From positions 13,702,001-13,766,000 of the forward strand of contig CP075493.1 of assembly GCA_021613535.1 (NCBI GenBank): a DNA stretch of 64,000 nt, in the 5' to 3' direction. The DNA is from Adineta vaga. Lineage: Eukaryota; Rotifera. The notes under the pieces are model-generated. The model saw nothing but the letters and a program-made list of their open reading frames with translations. It was not told the DNA's origin and searched no databases. Below are positions 37,036-48,888 of this stretch, in pieces. Each line of letters opens with the position of its first letter. The first letter of the stretch is position 1. The translations under genes and the position numbers were made by a program.

Positions 37036-37065
37036 GTAACAGTTGTTGTAATGATGCTAATCCAA

Positions 37066-37493
37066 CTAAAGGTACAGTTGTATCGTTTCTTCCAGCGACA
37101 ATAACAATATTTTTCCTATAATCTTCGGGTAGCTAAAGTCTTTTCTTAAATAGAAGACCGGATTTGAAAAATTTCCTGAAATAATCTTCGGTGAATTAGA
37201 ATTCTGATTGAACCAAATTAAAATTTGATTTTTTGCTTCGACTCGCAACATAAATCGTATTGTTTGTATTGATGAAAAGGCCACGAGTTCCTGTTCCCAC
37301 AATGGTTTGATTAGCAAAAGTAAAACCATTTGGATTCCAAGTTGCATTTGAACAAAATCTTGGTTGATTAAATGAAATTGCTAAAATCAGAAGAAATTTC
37401 TTTCTCAAATTTGATTTATTTCTCTCAAAATAATTTGAAATTACTTAAAGTTTGTTTGATGAAAACAAGCAGGAAAAAACTCGACTTCTTCAT
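37066..37493 (-). pseudogene. Secreted NHL-repeat protein, 5' fragment with frameshift
   Basis: Exon 1 (37493-37445) encodes a signal peptide (MKKSSFFLLVFIKQTL). A 64-nt GT-AG intron joins it in phase to 37380. Exon 2 begins FCSNATWNPNGFTFANQ and NTNNTIYVASR, the typical start of bdelloid NHL-repeat proteins. The frame then shifts in an A6 run (plus-strand T-run 37229-37234), after which NQILIWFNQNS and IISGNFSNP follow in another frame. Further degradation occurs toward 37070. NHL proteins form beta-propellers; this copy is too short and broken. The shift lies in a homopolymer, so an assembly error is possible for that lesion alone. Confidence 0.65.
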
Positions 37494-38972
37494 TAAAATA
37501 ATCAAATGAGAATGTTTCTATAGAAAAGTCCTGTTAGAATTGAATAGAAATCATACTATAAAGATTATTGATGTCAATAAATTTATTTTGTTATCTTTTT
37601 GTCAAAATTTCTATTTGGTCACGTTCGAAATTGAAATCAACAATTTTTAACTAAATAATTTCCTGAGATAAAAGAAAAGATTGATGAATACAACAATTCG
37701 AATGAAATTAGAAAAATATTTCAAATTGAGTTTATGATTTTAAATTCGTAACAAATCGAAGAAATAGGAAAAGATTTAGTTCTTCATTTTATAATTTTTA
37801 TCCTATATAGAAATTTGATCATAGTTAAAGAACGTGAATTTAAATCAGACTAGTCTCAAATTAACATCAATGAATATTTATTCACTTTGTCAGGATTTCT
37901 TTAGAATCACGATCGAGATTTGTTTTTATTGAATTTATCAAATTACACATATACAGATCAGTTCTCTTTGATCTGAAGGAAAAGGGTATTTTAATGATCA
38001 TTTGGTTTGGTCATTGCAATACTATTTCCATCTCATCTCGAAAAAACTTCCTGCGGGTTTCTTAGATTTTTCGATGAATTTACGGATAATGAAAAATCAA
38101 TCAAAGAGCTCGATTATCAAAGTTCTGATAATTGAATATAACAAATCTATCTGAACTCCAGAAACTCGACTATAATATTCAAGGAATCTAATGAGATTGT
38201 GAAACAGTATAACTAGTCAATGATTTTTATTTCATCTATTCTTTCTAAAATAATTCACATTGTTTTTTTTCTCACAAATTAGTTCAAATATCAATTGATG
38301 ACTTTGTCTTCTTTTAGATATGTGAAAAACAAAGGTGTTTCTCGTCGACGGAGAAAACATTTTCTCTCATATTTGTATCTATGTCAAATTTATTGTAGTA
38401 ATAAGATATTTTAACAAAAGGTCTTTCTGTTTCGCGAGATATAAAATACAGTCGAGTTGTTCGAGAAGCACAACTTTTAAAATTCGATCTTTGTCTTTTA
38501 ATTGTAGTTGCTGAAAGAGATATGGTTGATCATAAGAATATATAAGAGTTCAATCAAATTTAACCGTATACAATCTTTGCATAGAACAATTCAACATAAC
38601 AAAAAAGATTTGAAAGCATAGAGAATTTAACAAGACGATCAGTTCTTTGTTTTCCGATTTGATTGATTAATTGTATTGAAAAAAAGATATGTCAACGACT
38701 AGAGTATCATTTTGTTTGTGATGAGAATTGTCATCAATCATTTCTTTTCAAATACGAATGTGCCAAGTAATCACAAATCTTTATATCCATACTCACCATA
38801 CTTTTTGTTATTATATTACTCTCATTCATTTCGTATCAAGGTTATTTCTGTTTCTTTTTTTCGTTCTTCCATGTGATAATATTTATCTACAGCTTATATT
38901 TAAAATTCTGCTATTTTTCTTTTCTTTTGTAAAAAACATAAATTCATAGTTCGAACAAATTTCATTTTAATT
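37494..38972. other. Intergenic, 5' side of the NACHT gene
   Basis: About 1.5 kb of AT-rich sequence with no gene that can be supported. An AATATATAAGAG motif near 38540-38551 could be a TATA box about 430 nt before the NACHT start codon, but this is weak. A plus-strand frame at 38728-38949 is Phe/Ile-rich and not convincing. Confidence 0.4.
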
Positions 38973-41900
38973 ATGAATGAGATTACCAAACGTGCCGAAG
39001 ACGCAATCTATCAATTAATAAACGAGAATTCACCCGAAGCTCGATACAGAGGAGACACCGAATTAAAAGCTGTCTATGCTGCTTTTAGAGCACTACGAGA
39101 AACATCTACACACCATGAATGGACTCCATTAGTTCTTCAACAATTGGCTCGAATGATGGATTGTAATGAATCTCTTGATCGACAATTTTGGTTGGAAATT
39201 CATCAGGATATTCGATATTTATTAGATAAGTTACATACAGAACAGAATCATCGATATTGGGCACGATTTCAAGCAAGAATGAAATTAGAAGAGAAAATAC
39301 AAGAACGAAGAAGACAGTTTGAAGAAATGTATGGAGAAAGAAAGACTCTGTATGAATTATGTGTGGAACACCGTCATTTTTTACTTGGTTATCTTCAAAA
39401 ATGTATTTCTATTCATTCAAAAATAGAAATATGTAATTTAATAGAAAATATCGATGAATTGAAAAGTCTTAAAATTGATTTTGATTGTTCAAGTACATCA
39501 TTAGAATCAATCGATCCATCAAACTCGTCATTCACTCAGTCATCTGATACTACTGGAAACAATCCTCGTGCATTTTTACCATCACTTGAAAAATATACTC
39601 TCTCAGGAAATAAACGAAAGAAAACAATTCGAGATTTATTACAATCAAAACGATGGTTGGTAATTTTAGGTGGTCCAGGATATGCTAAAACAACTTTACT
39701 TCGATGGATCATGCATATTTCAGCTAGAGCAGCACTTCAACATATTGCAATGAATTCATTTGAAAAGGATCTGTCCTGTTTATTTCGTCTTCCGATTTTC
39801 ATTCGAATCGATGCATTTGTTGAATGGTTCGAACAACACCAAAATTCGACTTTATTTGATTATCTAACTAAACACATTTCCTCGTCAGAAGTCGATCAAG
39901 ACGAAAATGCTTTAAAAGAGTTTATTATACATGGATATGCATTAATTCTTTTAGACGGTTTAGATCAAATTGTTGATGTTGAACGAAAAGGTGTAATAGT
40001 TGATCAAATTCGAAACTTTCTTGATAAATATACTTGTACATGGCATTTTCTCTCGCCATTTGATAAAGCATTATACAAAGATAAAGATATGTACGGATAT
40101 TCTCCTACTATTTATGAAACTCAATTGCTAAATTTAGCTGCTGGAAACCAAGTTATTATTACTAGTCGTGTTGTTGGTTATCACATCCATTCGTTGAATG
40201 GTCCATTCATTGTTCATTATTCATTATTACCACTAACGGACGACGAAGCTGATCGATTTGTTCAAAATTGGATGGAACAAGTCGAACGGAGTATTTCAAC
40301 TATTTTAACGACAATGAACAAGGATATTTTTCAGATCAAACGAGACAATGTTTTAAAAGTTATTTTCGATAAAAATACAAAATTTACTATGTTAAATCCT
40401 GATTTATTAACTTTTATTTGTATGTCTATGATTACATTATCCGATGAATTTGATCCAAACTGTCGATTACAAGTCTATCATCGTGCTATTCAATTAATCA
40501 TACGAATGTGGAATAAACAAAATTCTACTATATCCGAACATATTTTCATTGAGTTTCTAACTGATCTTGCCGTTTATTTACAGACTGAATCACCTTCTGG
40601 TCTTATCGACGAATTCGATGTAGAACATTTATGTTATTTAACGTATAAACGATATCATAAATCAGTCAATCGTACTGAACTTCGTCGATTTACAGATGAA
40701 TTAACTTCAGCACTTGGTTCAAATATTGGAATTACTGCTGAACGAGGATGGCAAGTATTTGGTTTTTTACATTTATCCTATCAAGAATATTTTGTTGCAC
40801 GAGCTTTCGTCGAACGTTCATCGACCAGAGATCTTGCAGAACGTTTGCATGGTTTTGTAATTTATCCACGATTTCGTGAACCACTATTATTAGCGCTTAG
40901 TTGGATCAGTTGGCAACGATCAAAAGAGCAATTTGATGAATTTTGTCGAATATTTCTTGAAAAACAATCAGCAGATTTCATCATTCCACTGGGAACACTT
41001 GTATTTCTCGAAGCTCTCACTGACATGTGTAAACTTCCATCGAATGATATTATTTTTACAGCATTAAACATTCTCTTAGATCATCAATCATATCATATGT
41101 TTGCCAATCATTGTTTCACTACTTTATCGATATTATCCGATGAAATAAAATTAGAATGGATAGAATTGCATTTAACTGATGAACAACGTTTTTACCGTTT
41201 TTGTCGTTATTTATTAGCTGAAGAAGTGATCGATCGTTTTACTTATCTTTCGAAAGTTTTGTCACCAGTTGTTTCTAAACAATTGTGGTTAATCAGTTGT
41301 AAGTATCAAACAAGAGAGTTTCTTTTTTATCAAACTCTTTCTCGAATAATCACGCGAAACAAACCATTTGATAATATTATTCGAAATACTCTATCGACAT
41401 TTCTTATTTCCAAGAATATGAATCTAACAGATATTCATCCATTGATCTTCTCTGTAATCATTATTTTATACGGTGGTTTAGTTAGAGACGACAAGTATAA
41501 TCGTCATATGATTCAATTTTCACCATATCAAATGTATCGACAATCATTAACTTTATTTCCTATTATTGAATATTTTGTTAACAAGAAAGAATCTCATTTA
41601 ATCAAAGTTCAACGACTTATTGAACAATACATAAGTTTTCTTCGCCGATCATCATCCGAAGATACTTCAGTAGATATCATCGATACTTTTGTTGCACTTA
41701 TTTGTTTACGTGGTCTTACACAACCATTAGACTATCAAGAATTCGATGGATATCAAGCATTACCATTAGCAATGAAGAAATTTAAGCAGAATTTATTTTA
41801 TACAAAAAAAAAAGAATTATTTGATATTTCAGAAGTTCAAACAATTCTCAATGTATTTGCTTCACAATCGAATGTATCAAATGAACAAATCATGTTGTTT

Positions 41901-44900
41901 TCTTTGGCATGTGGTGCAACATTGAAAAAACTTAATATTAAGCTTTCTGCTGATATATTGGATAGTGAAATCATTCGATACTACAAACTCGAATGTCAAT
42001 CAGAATTCAATTTTGTCAATCCTTTCGATAATACAAGAAACATAAAACAGATATCGGAAGGCAATCATCATCTACAGATCATGCAAGATACATCTTATTT
42101 CTTATTGGCATTTGTACCTCAATCACTTCAACCATTGTATCATCATTTGATTCAAACAAATTCTCTCTCATTAGTCGTACTTTTATCACAATGTTTAGTT
42201 CTTCTAGAAAATAATGAGATCGATTCTACAGATCGTCTTATTTCATTATCAATTTTAGAATCTTCATATCGAGAATTTGGATTAGGAACATATGCATCCA
42301 TACTCTTTTGGCGAGAGCGTCGTTTTTTAAAAAAATATCAATATTCACTTGAAGAATGCGATCAATTTATCAATGAAGTAAAACAAAGAACGGGAGATCA
42401 GAATGATATACAACGTTTTGCTACATCAATTTCTCTTGCTGTAATTTACCGAATTCAATATCAATTGATAAAAGGCAATAATGAAGAAATATATTCGATT
42501 CTAATGACTATTACTGATCCAATTTTACGTGTTTTAGCTGCTAGTATTATATTAAATATGAAAAATCCTTGTGTATTCGATGAACAACAAAGAGACGAAT
42601 TAAAAAATGAAATGATTCATACATTGAAGATTTGTCTTCCAAATCTTTCATTACTCACTTCCACCTTATTATTTGTCCATTGTTATCCATTCAATCAACG
42701 ATTTGTCGATGAATTTCAAGAAATAAACAAAGAAATCATCATCAAACTACATGATACTTCCAATGACAAATCAAGTCAAGAAGCAGCTTACATTGCATTA
42801 CGATCATTGAAGCATTTCTCTGATCCACTTACGAAATTTGAAAAACAAACAACAAATCTATCTGATCTTCTTCAATTTAATTCAACTATATTTCATCATT
42901 ATTTTACTGATCAAATTTCATTCGATCAATCGAATCCTGTTCTTCTCTCATGCATGTATCTCGCTGAGTTAACCGTTGATGTTGACATTTTAAAAATGTT
43001 TTGTAAAGAAAAGATAAAGGAAACTGGTTGGCTTATCAGTGAATTTGATGAATTATTCATTCAAAATATTCTTACATTTGAAATAGCAACATGGATTACA
43101 AATTATTTAAAGTTCTCAGATAGAAAACATAGTCAATACATTATCGATAAGATCATTCAATCTGATCAGATCGAAAAGAAAGCTCATTTAATAATGAAAC
43201 AATGGATTGTTTATCGAACGGATGCAGATTTGCAAGTTTTTGCATACTATGCTGCAGCATTGGATATTGAAAATGATGAGAATACTTCACTTCTAATCGA
43301 TACAATTAATAATGAATCAAAAATCAAATATGGAAATACGATAAAAGTTATCATAAAGACATTACTTGAATCAGATATGATTGTATCTCAAACAAATCTT
43401 ACCAAGATTATCGAATGTGCTTCTCGTGCAAAACTCCAAACATCTGCTTGTGTTCATTCAATAGAAATATTCAAAATCATTTTGAATCATTCATTGCATA
43501 TCATTAATGATTGTTCGCTAAATGTTCAAAATTATCTTGCCGAATATTTCAATTTATTTCTTGAATCTAATCATATTTCCAATCCGACGGAAGATATTCA
43601 TCTTGCAAGAATTCTTCAATGGTTAATTGTTCTTGTCACTTATCAATATACGAAAGAAACGTTTTCGAAATCTTTATACGAATGTATTTTTCAATTCCTT
43701 GATGATCAACGATATCCTCAAGTTCAACGAACAATTATCTATGCTTTTCGTGGAATATTTTCATGTAGTCAATGTGACAAGAATCATATCTTTATGTCTG
43801 AACATGTTTTAATGATCTTAGAGAAGATGATTTGTTCATCATCGATAACAATGGACATTTTAAATGCTTGCTTATTAGCTTATGGAAACCGTCTACTTCG
43901 ATGTAAAGAACTTAAAATCAATCATAAAGTTTCGGATGAAATGTGTAACGTATTTGAAAGACTTTCGAATACAACATTATCTGATTGTATTTCTGCACGC
44001 GCTCTCCTATGTTTAATTTATTCGAAAAGGCCAGTAGTTATTTTTAGTACGATAACAAATTGGTTAACAACTCTGCCAAATATAACACCTAAAAAACGTT
44101 ATGATGTTTTTTTACAAGAATTTCTCTATTCCAACAAGGATATTTTCTTGGATAATGTTGTTAAAGAACTTGTTCGACTTATTCAAACTTATTCAAATGA
44201 ACTTCTTGATACATTCATTATGGATCTTTATAAATTCATATCTGGTATAGCTAAAAAGACAGATCTTCTTAATCCCAAACCTGACTATGTTCGAATTGCT
44301 GGAAAATTTATTTCAGTTAATTCAAGTTTATTTTGTGATTGTGTAAAGAATCAAATCGGTGAAGAAAAATTTAAAAAAAGACTTTATGAAGCACATCAAC
44401 AAGAAGCGTGTGCAATATTTATTACTTTATATGTTAGTTTTGGTCTGATTACTAATGAACTTATCGATATGTTAGCACAACTTGGTTCTGGATTGATTTA
44501 TTTGAATGATTCCGTTTTTGAAAATATTCAAAAAATATCCGATCGAGATGTGATTGAAAATATATTTGATCATTTAAAATCATCATTTGATCCACAAGGA
44601 GCACTTTACTCGTTTTTATTCAAATTAGCGTTTCAACTTGCTCGTGAGAATATTATATCAGCATTTGAAATGCATCAATGTGCTGCATTTCTAATGAATA
44701 ATAATACAGAGAAGTTTGGCGGTGCATTATCCATTGGAGGTGATGTTCGAGATACATTTGGTTCATTAGTTAGTCTTAGTTGTCTTGAAAAGGATTCGAT
44801 TTGGCCATGTGGAGTTAAATTTTTTTCGGAAAATGATATTGATGAAAGTGTGCGACAAGATATTCAATATTCCAAAAACAAATCATTGTTGTATCTTCGA

Positions 44901-44939
44901 AGAAATTATTTTCTGGAAAATTTAGCTTTTACATCTTAA
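38973..44939 (+). CDS. Large NACHT-domain (STAND) NTPase, intronless
   Basis: One uninterrupted frame of 1,988 codons from MNEITKRAEDAIYQLINENS. Residues 1-200 are helical and charged (coiled-coil-like around EEKIQERRRQFEEMYGERK). The NTPase core follows: P-loop LGGPGYAKTTLL at about 231-241, Walker B LILLDGLDQI at about 324, sensor VIITSRVVGY at about 392, then a winged-helix-like part ending near FGFLHLSYQEYFVARAF (about 595-612), which is typical of NACHT proteins. The remaining 1,350 residues are helical without a repeat I can name; they may form HEAT/ARM-like sensor repeats. NACHT proteins act as ligand-triggered oligomerising switches in innate immunity. No effector domain (CARD, PYD, DEATH, TIR) is obvious. 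The absence of introns over 6 kb contrasts with the NRPS/PKS and suggests a retrocopy or a transferred gene. Confidence 0.85.
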   Translation: MNEITKRAEDAIYQLINENSPEARYRGDTELKAVYAAFRALRETSTHHEWTPLVLQQLARMMDCNESLDRQFWLEIHQDIRYLLDKLHTEQNHRYWARFQARMKLEEKIQERRRQFEEMYGERKTLYELCVEHRHFLLGYLQKCISIHSKIEICNLIENIDELKSLKIDFDCSSTSLESIDPSNSSFTQSSDTTGNNPRAFLPSLEKYTLSGNKRKKTIRDLLQSKRWLVILGGPGYAKTTLLRWIMHISARAALQHIAMNSFEKDLSCLFRLPIFIRIDAFVEWFEQHQNSTLFDYLTKHISSSEVDQDENALKEFIIHGYALILLDGLDQIVDVERKGVIVDQIRNFLDKYTCTWHFLSPFDKALYKDKDMYGYSPTIYETQLLNLAAGNQVIITSRVVGYHIHSLNGPFIVHYSLLPLTDDEADRFVQNWMEQVERSISTILTTMNKDIFQIKRDNVLKVIFDKNTKFTMLNPDLLTFICMSMITLSDEFDPNCRLQVYHRAIQLIIRMWNKQNSTISEHIFIEFLTDLAVYLQTESPSGLIDEFDVEHLCYLTYKRYHKSVNRTELRRFTDELTSALGSNIGITAERGWQVFGFLHLSYQEYFVARAFVERSSTRDLAERLHGFVIYPRFREPLLLALSWISWQRSKEQFDEFCRIFLEKQSADFIIPLGTLVFLEALTDMCKLPSNDIIFTALNILLDHQSYHMFANHCFTTLSILSDEIKLEWIELHLTDEQRFYRFCRYLLAEEVIDRFTYLSKVLSPVVSKQLWLISCKYQTREFLFYQTLSRIITRNKPFDNIIRNTLSTFLISKNMNLTDIHPLIFSVIIILYGGLVRDDKYNRHMIQFSPYQMYRQSLTLFPIIEYFVNKKESHLIKVQRLIEQYISFLRRSSSEDTSVDIIDTFVALICLRGLTQPLDYQEFDGYQALPLAMKKFKQNLFYTKKKELFDISEVQTILNVFASQSNVSNEQIMLFSLACGATLKKLNIKLSADILDSEIIRYYKLECQSEFNFVNPFDNTRNIKQISEGNHHLQIMQDTSYFLLAFVPQSLQPLYHHLIQTNSLSLVVLLSQCLVLLENNEIDSTDRLISLSILESSYREFGLGTYASILFWRERRFLKKYQYSLEECDQFINEVKQRTGDQNDIQRFATSISLAVIYRIQYQLIKGNNEEIYSILMTITDPILRVLAASIILNMKNPCVFDEQQRDELKNEMIHTLKICLPNLSLLTSTLLFVHCYPFNQRFVDEFQEINKEIIIKLHDTSNDKSSQEAAYIALRSLKHFSDPLTKFEKQTTNLSDLLQFNSTIFHHYFTDQISFDQSNPVLLSCMYLAELTVDVDILKMFCKEKIKETGWLISEFDELFIQNILTFEIATWITNYLKFSDRKHSQYIIDKIIQSDQIEKKAHLIMKQWIVYRTDADLQVFAYYAAALDIENDENTSLLIDTINNESKIKYGNTIKVIIKTLLESDMIVSQTNLTKIIECASRAKLQTSACVHSIEIFKIILNHSLHIINDCSLNVQNYLAEYFNLFLESNHISNPTEDIHLARILQWLIVLVTYQYTKETFSKSLYECIFQFLDDQRYPQVQRTIIYAFRGIFSCSQCDKNHIFMSEHVLMILEKMICSSSITMDILNACLLAYGNRLLRCKELKINHKVSDEMCNVFERLSNTTLSDCISARALLCLIYSKRPVVIFSTITNWLTTLPNITPKKRYDVFLQEFLYSNKDIFLDNVVKELVRLIQTYSNELLDTFIMDLYKFISGIAKKTDLLNPKPDYVRIAGKFISVNSSLFCDCVKNQIGEEKFKKRLYEAHQQEACAIFITLYVSFGLITNELIDMLAQLGSGLIYLNDSVFENIQKISDRDVIENIFDHLKSSFDPQGALYSFLFKLAFQLARENIISAFEMHQCAAFLMNNNTEKFGGALSIGGDVRDTFGSLVSLSCLEKDSIWPCGVKFFSENDIDESVRQDIQYSKNKSLLYLRRNYFLENLAFTS

Positions 44940-45617
44940 TAAATCGATAAAAAAAGAAATGAACATTATGTCTCTGTCGTAGTTGTTCAGTACAAATTCA
45001 ATGATCTGAAGCGATTTAAAGCAACAAGCTAACTCACTCTCGTTTACACCATTTTGCTTCAGAACCTGTTAAAAATGTTCTTTAGCTTTTTATCTCTCAT
45101 GAAATCCACACCCTCTTTTTTCAAGTGTATGAATGTATATTCGAAAGTAAGGAAAATAAGAACAAACATGCATGTATTATTATTTTCATTTACTCACATT
45201 AAACGAATTAGTTAACGATTAAAAAATCTTCTCACATCGCCGAATTTTATTCAATTGATGTATTCTTGTTCTTATGACCATAAGAGAATATGCACTCAAA
45301 ATGTTGACTTTAAACATAAAGACAGAAAATCATTAAAGAAAAAGTTTGTTTTCAAGATTAAATCTATAAATTTATCATGAATCACTTTTAATATAGATAA
45401 GAATCTTGAAACAAAATTTTAATTACATTCTTTTCAAAGATTTTGTATAAGCCGGATGAGACAAAAATTAATTAATAAAATGCATCATTCTATCAGAAGC
45501 AACAGATGAGTGTATACTCATGATTTACCTTTTGATCTTAAAGAAATTGCACAAACAACTTTTTTATTTAAAGATAGGTCATTGAAATACTAAAAACTAG
45601 TGGAGAAGAAAGGTCTA
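44940..45617. other. Intergenic
   Basis: AT-rich spacer with a CCACACCCTC telomere-like word near 45108-45117. No gene is seen. Confidence 0.4.
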
Positions 45618-46562
45618 ATGGTTGATGAAGAAGAATTTCGTCGTTTAATTAAATATATAATTCTACAAATAACAATAAGTCCATCATTAATATGTGATCT
45701 TCTTGTATTTATTTATTTTATACACTCTTATCGAAAAGAAATATTATATTCACCTCATAATCATACAATTTTATGTTTACTTATCATTAGTTTTATACAA
45801 AAAATAACTGATCTTCCTCTTCTACTATACTATCTTCGATGGGGTATTGTTTTAAACGAATCACCTATATTTTGTCTTATTTGGAATTGGTTGGATTATT
45901 CTTTATGTTGTATAAGTTTATTTCTTTTAACATTATGTTCTATTCAAAGACATTTCTTTATTTTTCATAGTCAAATAATGAAAAAATCATTCTATTTAGT
46001 TTTATTTCACTATATACCTCTATTTGTCTGTTTATTATACGGACCTATATTCTATTTGAATGTTATCTTTTTTCCACGTGAATGTACAAATATTTGGGAT
46101 TATTCACTTCTTTTTTGTGGTGGTGCATGTTATTCTTATGTACCATTTTTAGGTACTTTCGATTGGTTATTTCATTATGGTTCACCAATGTTATTTATAT
46201 TTATTACAAATATTCTTCTAGTATGTCGTGTTATGTATCAAAAAATTCAACGAAGACAAAACATTGAATGGCGTCGTCAAAAACGAATGATTGTTCAACT
46301 TTCTTTTATTTCATTACTTTATTTGATTTTTATGTTACCAGAAATTATTGTTGGTATTATTGAAGCTTTATGGTCACCAACATTTCTGAGTGATATACAA
46401 TACAATTACTTTTATTATATGGCTTATTTTGTTAACCAATTTTTACCGTTTGTTATTGTTACTTCACTTCTTCGAATGCATAAGCGAGTTAAGCAATCGA
46501 TTCATTTTATCAAAAGACGATTCAATCTTAGAATACAAATACAACCAGCAATAACTCAATGA
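45618..46562 (+). CDS. Rhodopsin-like GPCR, bdelloid ERH/QRH family
   Basis: The first ATG in frame is at 45618 (MVDEEEFRRLIKYI); an earlier GTG at 45600 is unlikely as a eukaryotic start. About 314 residues with seven hydrophobic segments. TM3 ends SIQRHFFIFHSQ, the position of the DRY motif, here QRH. The second extracellular loop carries a Cys pair (RECTNIW and FCGGACYSY). TM6 begins RRQKRMIVQLSFISLLYLI. It has the same layout as the GPCRs at 51425 and 63070 (ERHILIFHRN), so the three belong to one family. The ligand is unknown; such receptors are probably chemosensory or peptide receptors. Single exon. Confidence 0.8.
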   Translation: MVDEEEFRRLIKYIILQITISPSLICDLLVFIYFIHSYRKEILYSPHNHTILCLLIISFIQKITDLPLLLYYLRWGIVLNESPIFCLIWNWLDYSLCCISLFLLTLCSIQRHFFIFHSQIMKKSFYLVLFHYIPLFVCLLYGPIFYLNVIFFPRECTNIWDYSLLFCGGACYSYVPFLGTFDWLFHYGSPMLFIFITNILLVCRVMYQKIQRRQNIEWRRQKRMIVQLSFISLLYLIFMLPEIIVGIIEALWSPTFLSDIQYNYFYYMAYFVNQFLPFVIVTSLLRMHKRVKQSIHFIKRRFNLRIQIQPAITQ

Positions 46563-47364
46563 GTATAGTTACTGGTAGTTATTACACAACAGAAACGCTG
46601 TTTGAGAGTGCGATATGGTGAAGAAGAAGTAGCTGACATCTTACTCTCAATCACTCTTTATTTTGACGTTTGTTTGTGAGTATACTGTCATTTATGAATG
46701 TAAGTTGAAGATAATATACGTAGCACATATATCATTCAAGTTACTAATAGTAAACGAACATGGTCTTAATTCGTAATCTATGCAATACAATTCTATAATT
46801 TCAAATGATATTTAAACATTTGTCATCAAGCTAATATAATGTATATAATTTACGAAACTTCCGTTGTTAAAATTAAGCAATTCAATACTGTATTTTGTAC
46901 CATGAAGAGTAGTGAATGTAATGTGATTATAACAAACAAGAAGGGCAGAGATTTTGACCTGGAACAAGAGGAATTCAAAAATGTTTTCTAATTATTTCAC
47001 TCTTTCTCTCTTCTGACTATACATCTTTATTTTGATCCGATACATATATATTCTTTGTTGACAATTATTTAATCGATATTATATTCAAAAATTTTAATAA
47101 TGAAATATTTCTTTGAAGACCTCTTTCTTGTCCAGTATGATAAAAAGAGATTAATGATTAATTAACATAGAATATAATGTTACGAATTCAATGACGTTTA
47201 ATTGAATCAAATGGAAGACATAAACAATAAATCATTGATTGATACACATATATGAATGCATTAATAATTATGAGATATAGAGATGTAACTGTATTCCGAC
47301 GTTTCTAGTCACAATTCTACTCTTTAACAATTAACTATTCATTCTCTTTATCTTTTCTCTACCT

Positions 47365-47401
<37 letters not shown>

Positions 47402-47649
47402 TTATTTCGTAAATGTGTAAATAAGAAGAAATGTTTGTAAGTTATCTTCTCCTCAAAAAATGGGAACATCATACTATGAATGTCAACCATTTCCTCTTCA
47501 TACTGAGATGTCATTATTGATAAAAATAACTATAATGAAGTCTTTCATGCTTTTTTTTCTCTTATTCAACATTTTCAAAACAACGTCATTTTCATCACAA
47601 GATAAATGCACTTTTTCAATTTAAAATACGTTTTTGAAATTCATGAGAT
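46563..47649. other. Intergenic with a CT microsatellite
   Basis: About 1.1 kb between two plus-strand GPCR genes. The only structure seen is the (CT)n run at 47371-47398. Confidence 0.45.
47371..47398 (+). repeat. (CT)n microsatellite
   Basis: Fourteen CT units in a row, preceded by CCTCCCTCC, about 250 nt upstream of the GPCR start at 47650. Confidence 0.9.
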
Positions 47650-48591
47650 ATGAGTACATTGTATGTTCAAGTTTTGAAAGCGGGTATTTACGTTCAATCA
47701 GTGGTATTTGCTTTGATTGTAGTTACGAATCTTCTTAGTATTCGTATCTTATGTTCACGTACTCTCCGTGCTTCGCCATGCACGTATTATTTTGTTGGTT
47801 ATGCAATCATCAGTATTATTTACAGTTGTCTAGTATGTCCAACACAAATTATACGCCCTTTGCTTATCGGGTGGGAAAATACATCGGTGGGATGCAACAT
47901 ATATTTTTACGTTTTATTCTTACCACCGTATCTTGCTCAAGGCATGCTTGTGTTAGCTTCATTTGATCGATATTGCTCCAGCTCAAAATCACGTCGATTA
48001 CATTCTACTAGTACAAAACGAACAGCTTGTATAACTATTATTATTAGTATGATAGTTATTGCAATCTTCATGTCACCCATGTCGTTCATCTATTATTTCA
48101 ATACAAATACTGGTTTATGTGTACAATACACAAGCTTACCGGCACAAGTTTATGTAATGAGCCAAATGGTAATATATTATATTCTAATACCGATTATATT
48201 AATTATCTTCGGAATTTTAACGATTATCAATATTCGTCAACATGCTGTTCGTACAGTACTACAAAATCTCCCGACAACACATGGTCGTCGTACGGAACGA
48301 CAATTAGCACGTATGTTAATTCTTCAACTCTTTGTTCACATAATTCTAACTCTTCCATTCGGTACGATATATTTTATCAATGCATTTGATTCATCATCAC
48401 GTACATCGTATAACATTGCTATACGTTATATCTTACTTATCGTACAAGAATGTGATTATTTTGCTACATTTTTTCTGTATGTTTTCTCGGGAAGTATTTA
48501 TCGTGAACAATTTCGTCAATTATTTAAATTTACTAAGCAAAACAAACTTTTAATCCATCCGATTCAACATCAACAAATTCTGATAAATTAA
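47650..48591 (+). CDS. Rhodopsin-like GPCR (DRY type)
   Basis: A single-exon frame of 313 residues from MSTLYVQVLKAGIYVQSV. Seven hydrophobic segments are visible; TM1 includes VVTNLLSIRIL (class A N residue), TM3 ends LASFDRYCSSSKSRR (DRY motif), and intracellular loop 3 to TM6 includes RRTERQLARMLILQLFVHII with LTLPF in place of the CWLP motif. TM7 is IVQECDYFATFFLYVFSG. It belongs to a different subfamily from the ERH-type receptors nearby and resembles invertebrate peptide-type receptors. Its base composition is slightly less AT-rich than the neighbouring genes. Ligand not predictable. Confidence 0.82.
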   Translation: MSTLYVQVLKAGIYVQSVVFALIVVTNLLSIRILCSRTLRASPCTYYFVGYAIISIIYSCLVCPTQIIRPLLIGWENTSVGCNIYFYVLFLPPYLAQGMLVLASFDRYCSSSKSRRLHSTSTKRTACITIIISMIVIAIFMSPMSFIYYFNTNTGLCVQYTSLPAQVYVMSQMVIYYILIPIILIIFGILTIINIRQHAVRTVLQNLPTTHGRRTERQLARMLILQLFVHIILTLPFGTIYFINAFDSSSRTSYNIAIRYILLIVQECDYFATFFLYVFSGSIYREQFRQLFKFTKQNKLLIHPIQHQQILIN

Positions 48592-48888
48592 AACAATAGA
48601 CCCATAAACAAAGCCGTACAAGAACGAAGTTCATGATTATCAGTAGTCTATTTCCAATATTAAAGAACTATACTTCTCTGTTCATATCAATATTTTATGT
48701 ACTTGAGTGTTACTTTTGTTCTATAAACTTGAAAGAGTAACTGTTCTGTATGGGAATTTCTTTTTCTAGAAATATTTAATAGTTGTCATACTTATATAAA
48801 CTCAACTAAGCACATATTCATACTTGTGAAAAGTCTCGATTGTGAATATATTTCAAGAAGACAAATTCACTCATATTCTTATTCTTTT

